Shown here piece by piece: positions 13,751 to 15,312 of a DNA stretch of 15,312 nt. Source of the stretch: DAISJD01 sp036821645. GTDB lineage: Bacteria; Pseudomonadota; Alphaproteobacteria; ATCC43930; CGMCC-115725. Positions within the stretch are counted from its first letter, which is position 1, and every line of letters starts with the position of its first letter. A model generated the notes under the pieces. That model saw nothing but the letters and a program-made list of their open reading frames with translations, made no database searches and was not told where the DNA came from. Location of the stretch: NCBI GenBank assembly GCA_036821645.1, contig DAISJD010000075.1, positions 1-15,312 on the forward strand, read 5' to 3'. The position numbers and the translations under genes are program-made.

Positions 13751-14797
13751 TAAAGAACGAGCAACAGCTTCGGCTAATTTAGGAGGAACCGCATTACCAA
13801 TTAACCGTGCAATTGAACGAATCTGAACAACCTCTCCAGGTTTAATAAATTTATACTCTGTCGGAAATGATTGAATAAGTGCCGCTTCCCGCAGCGTAAT
13901 TGCTCGATCTTGTTCTGGGTGCCCAAAACGACCATTTCCATAACCATTACATAAAGTTGTCATGGTCGGTGCAGGTTTGTCCCATACCATTCGCCCATAA
14001 ACACCTGCTGAATGTTTACCGCTTTCTTTTTTATGACAATTAGCCACTAGTTCTGCTGACCAATCACGCCATGTCCCGCCTGGAAGTGATTCTTTAATTC
14101 GACGCAAATTAAGCTCTGATAAATTAGAAGCTATGTGAAGTGGATCATCAGGATCAGATTCACCTGCATTTAGATGGGGTAGATTTGCTATTTTGTCTCG
14201 CACCGTAATCCAGTTTTTTGGCCCATTATGTGTTGCTTTAGGTAATTCTAACTTATTGTAAATTGAGGCAATTAACACAAGCCGCTTCCTCTGTTGAGCT
14301 GCACCATAATCAGCTGCATTCAGAACTCCAAAATCGACGTTATATTCCTTATCTTTTAGCACTTTAACGAAATCCAGGAATGGTTTCTCGTTAATTATTC
14401 TTGGTACATTCTCCATCGTTATAAGGTCTGGTTCTGTTTCCTTAACAAGCCTTGCAAACTCATATAATAATCCCCATTTTCCATTATCAGCAGATGCTTT
14501 TGTATTGGAATAACTAGAAAATGGTTGACATGGAGCACACCCAGCTAATAACTTGATAGCATTTGGTGACCAATGTCTACTTAATTCATTACCTGTTAAT
14601 TTATAAATATCACGCAACAAAAATTGTGCCCCTTTATGATTTTCTGCAAACGGGAACTCACACTGTGGATCAATATCGATGCCAGCTTTTATCATGATAC
14701 CTTCTGCACTGAGACCATAACTCAGTCCACCTACCCCACAGAAGAGGTCTATCGCTTCAATCGTTCGCCGCAACATGTTTCTTATACCCTCAGACAT
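13730..14797 (-). CDS. DNA (cytosine-5-)-methyltransferase
   Basis: A 355-residue C5 methyltransferase that transfers methyl from S-adenosylmethionine to cytosine C5 in a specific DNA site. Motifs run in canonical order: I, AIDLFCGVGGLSYGL (15-29); II, AGIDIDP (38-44); IV, GCAPCQPFSSYS (86-97) with catalytic C90; VI, ENVPR (129-133) with E129; VIII, QQRKR (168-172); IX, ITLREAALIQSFP (about 301-313); X, RLIGNAVPP near residue 331. All catalytic residues are intact. The target-recognition part between VIII and IX is about 100 residues, so the site is probably short, but it cannot be named from sequence. It reads toward HEPN. Start may be 14797 or the ATG at 14776 (GAGGG about 10 bases upstream). 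It is AT-rich like DUF262 and HEPN, supporting shared acquisition. It could be the modification arm of this module or an orphan. Confidence 0.95.
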   Translation of the reverse strand: MSEGIRNMLRRTIEAIDLFCGVGGLSYGLSAEGIMIKAGIDIDPQCEFPFAENHKGAQFLLRDIYKLTGNELSRHWSPNAIKLLAGCAPCQPFSSYSNTKASADNGKWGLLYEFARLVKETEPDLITMENVPRIINEKPFLDFVKVLKDKEYNVDFGVLNAADYGAAQQRKRLVLIASIYNKLELPKATHNGPKNWITVRDKIANLPHLNAGESDPDDPLHIASNLSELNLRRIKESLPGGTWRDWSAELVANCHKKESGKHSAGVYGRMVWDKPAPTMTTLCNGYGNGRFGHPEQDRAITLREAALIQSFPTEYKFIKPGEVVQIRSIARLIGNAVPPKLAEAVARSLLSTIPA

Positions 14798-14874
14798 TAG
14801 GATCTTTTAATGCAACAGAAAGAAATTTTGTGACAAACAAAGAACAGGAAATAATAAGAAACTCAAACTAAATT

Positions 14875-14883
14875 ATTATACCA
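14875..14883 (-). promoter_or_regulatory. Candidate extended -10 promoter of the methyltransferase gene
   Basis: On the minus strand TGGTATAAT (14883 down to 14875) is a perfect extended -10 (TGnTATAAT), which can work without a good -35. It would start transcription near 14868, leaving a leader of about 70 bases to the ATG at 14797. The 14798-14904 spacer otherwise shows nothing. Confidence 0.5.
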
Positions 14884-14904
14884 AGTTTTCATGAATTTTA
14901 AACC

Positions 14905-15312
14905 TTAGAACTGATACCGCACCCCAAGGCGGAAGGAATGCACCCGGATCGGATCGTCCGATTGTACCTGAAGATACCGATAGCTCGGGACGAGGAACAG
15001 ATTCTTGGTCACGGGAATGCTGAACCCGGCCAAAGCCTGAAAACCGAAATCATCGTGGGATAGGTCGGGGGCCGTCAGGGTGAATTGTTTCAGGTTCAGA
15101 TCGTGCGAATCCGTATGAGCCAAACCAAGCCCAACCCCGATAAAGGGCCGCACCCCAAGGATCGGTTGGGTGTCATACAACACGTCCAGCATCCCCGTAT
15201 AGATGCGGGTATCGCCCGTCACCTTGGTATTGACCCTCGGGGCCTTCAGGCGAAAAAAATTCCCCTCGTCGTAACTGCCTTCGACCTCGATGCGCAAACC
15301 ATTCAAAAACCG
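14905..15312 (-). CDS. Outer-membrane beta-barrel protein, N-terminus cut off by window end
   Basis: The C-terminal 135 residues of a beta-barrel are visible; the frame continues open through the window edge (an in-frame TTG near 15306 is not a start). Alternating polar/hydrophobic strands are plain: LRIEVEGSYDEGNFF, TRIYTGMLDVLYDT, VRPFIGVGLGLAHT, FGFQALAGFSIPV, LFLVPSYRYLQV, and a last strand VHSFRLGVRYQF. Ending in Phe with Tyr two residues earlier is the usual BAM recognition signal. PFIGVGLGLA and FGFQALAGF are characteristic of the small OmpA/opacity-type porin families. The exact family and role are not clear. Composition returns to the GC-rich norm, marking the far side of the AT-rich island. 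No obvious terminator follows its stop. Confidence 0.8.
   Translation of the reverse strand, partial: RFLNGLRIEVEGSYDEGNFFRLKAPRVNTKVTGDTRIYTGMLDVLYDTQPILGVRPFIGVGLGLAHTDSHDLNLKQFTLTAPDLSHDDFGFQALAGFSIPVTKNLFLVPSYRYLQVQSDDPIRVHSFRLGVRYQF

Larger units (their letters stand above)
11725..14904. other. AT-rich genomic island carrying a putative three-gene defence module
   Basis: Base composition drops sharply just after the flhB stop and recovers at the outer-membrane protein gene. For example, 13201-13260 has 15 G or C of 60, against 41 of 60 at 7861-7920 in pseC. The island holds DUF262, HEPN and a cytosine methyltransferase, and codon use shifts to A/T-ending codons. I found no integrase, transposase, tRNA or clear flanking direct repeat, so how it entered is unknown. 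Gene content and composition together point to lateral transfer. Confidence 0.75.

Noticed and set aside
11725..14904. Flanking direct repeats, transposon ends or a tRNA attachment site for the AT-rich island
   Set aside because: By eye, the sequences after flhB and before the outer-membrane gene share no convincing repeat, and no tRNA-like fold was found.
1..15312. CRISPR array, rRNA or tRNA genes
   Set aside because: No regularly spaced repeats and no recognisable RNA gene sequences were seen anywhere in the window.

Overview
The window looks like the chromosome of a GC-rich, flagellated alphaproteobacterium, probably of the Rhodospirillales type. The evidence is the FlbT/FlaF regulator pair (characteristic of alphaproteobacteria), an HspQ gene, a sigma-54-type hook promoter and consistently GC-rich coding sequence (one 60-base line inside pseC has 41 G/C). 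The species cannot be fixed from the sequence alone.

Layout. 1-1192: a cut-off secreted protein (minus), hspQ (plus) and a GNAT acetyltransferase (minus). 1209-6054: flbT reads leftward, and a 362-base divergent control region separates it from flgE-flgK-flgL (hook and hook-filament junction proteins). That region carries a near-consensus sigma-54 promoter, an IHF-like site and an array of alternating CGGCA/TGCCG half-sites. 6055-6314: a very AT-rich spacer with a 14-bp inverted repeat. 6315-8686: pseB and pseC, the first two steps of CMP-pseudaminic acid synthesis, overlapping by one base. 8766-11724: flaF (plus), a small sugar-type formyltransferase and a flaG-like gene (both minus), then flhB (plus). 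11725-14904: an AT-rich island with a DUF262 protein, a HEPN-type putative RNase and a convergent DNA cytosine-5 methyltransferase. 14905-15312: a GC-rich outer-membrane beta-barrel protein (minus), cut off by the window end.

How the parts fit. Most of the window is one flagellar locus: structural parts (FlgE, FlgK, FlgL), the export switch (FlhB), flagellin regulators (FlbT, FlaF), a filament accessory (FlaG) and sugar-nucleotide genes probably used to glycosylate flagellin. PseB and PseC with a formyltransferase suggest a 7-N-formyl pseudaminic acid. No flagellin gene lies in the window.

The most interesting part is the AT-rich island. DUF262 and HEPN overlap by four bases (ATGA), so they are probably translated together. 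The methyltransferase lies tail to tail with them, overlapping HEPN by 21 bases. No recognisable DNA-cleaving domain is present. I read this as a laterally acquired restriction-modification-like defence module in which a methylation-aware NTP-dependent sensor (DUF262) may control an RNA-cleaving effector (HEPN). The family assignments are fairly firm; the mechanism is inference.
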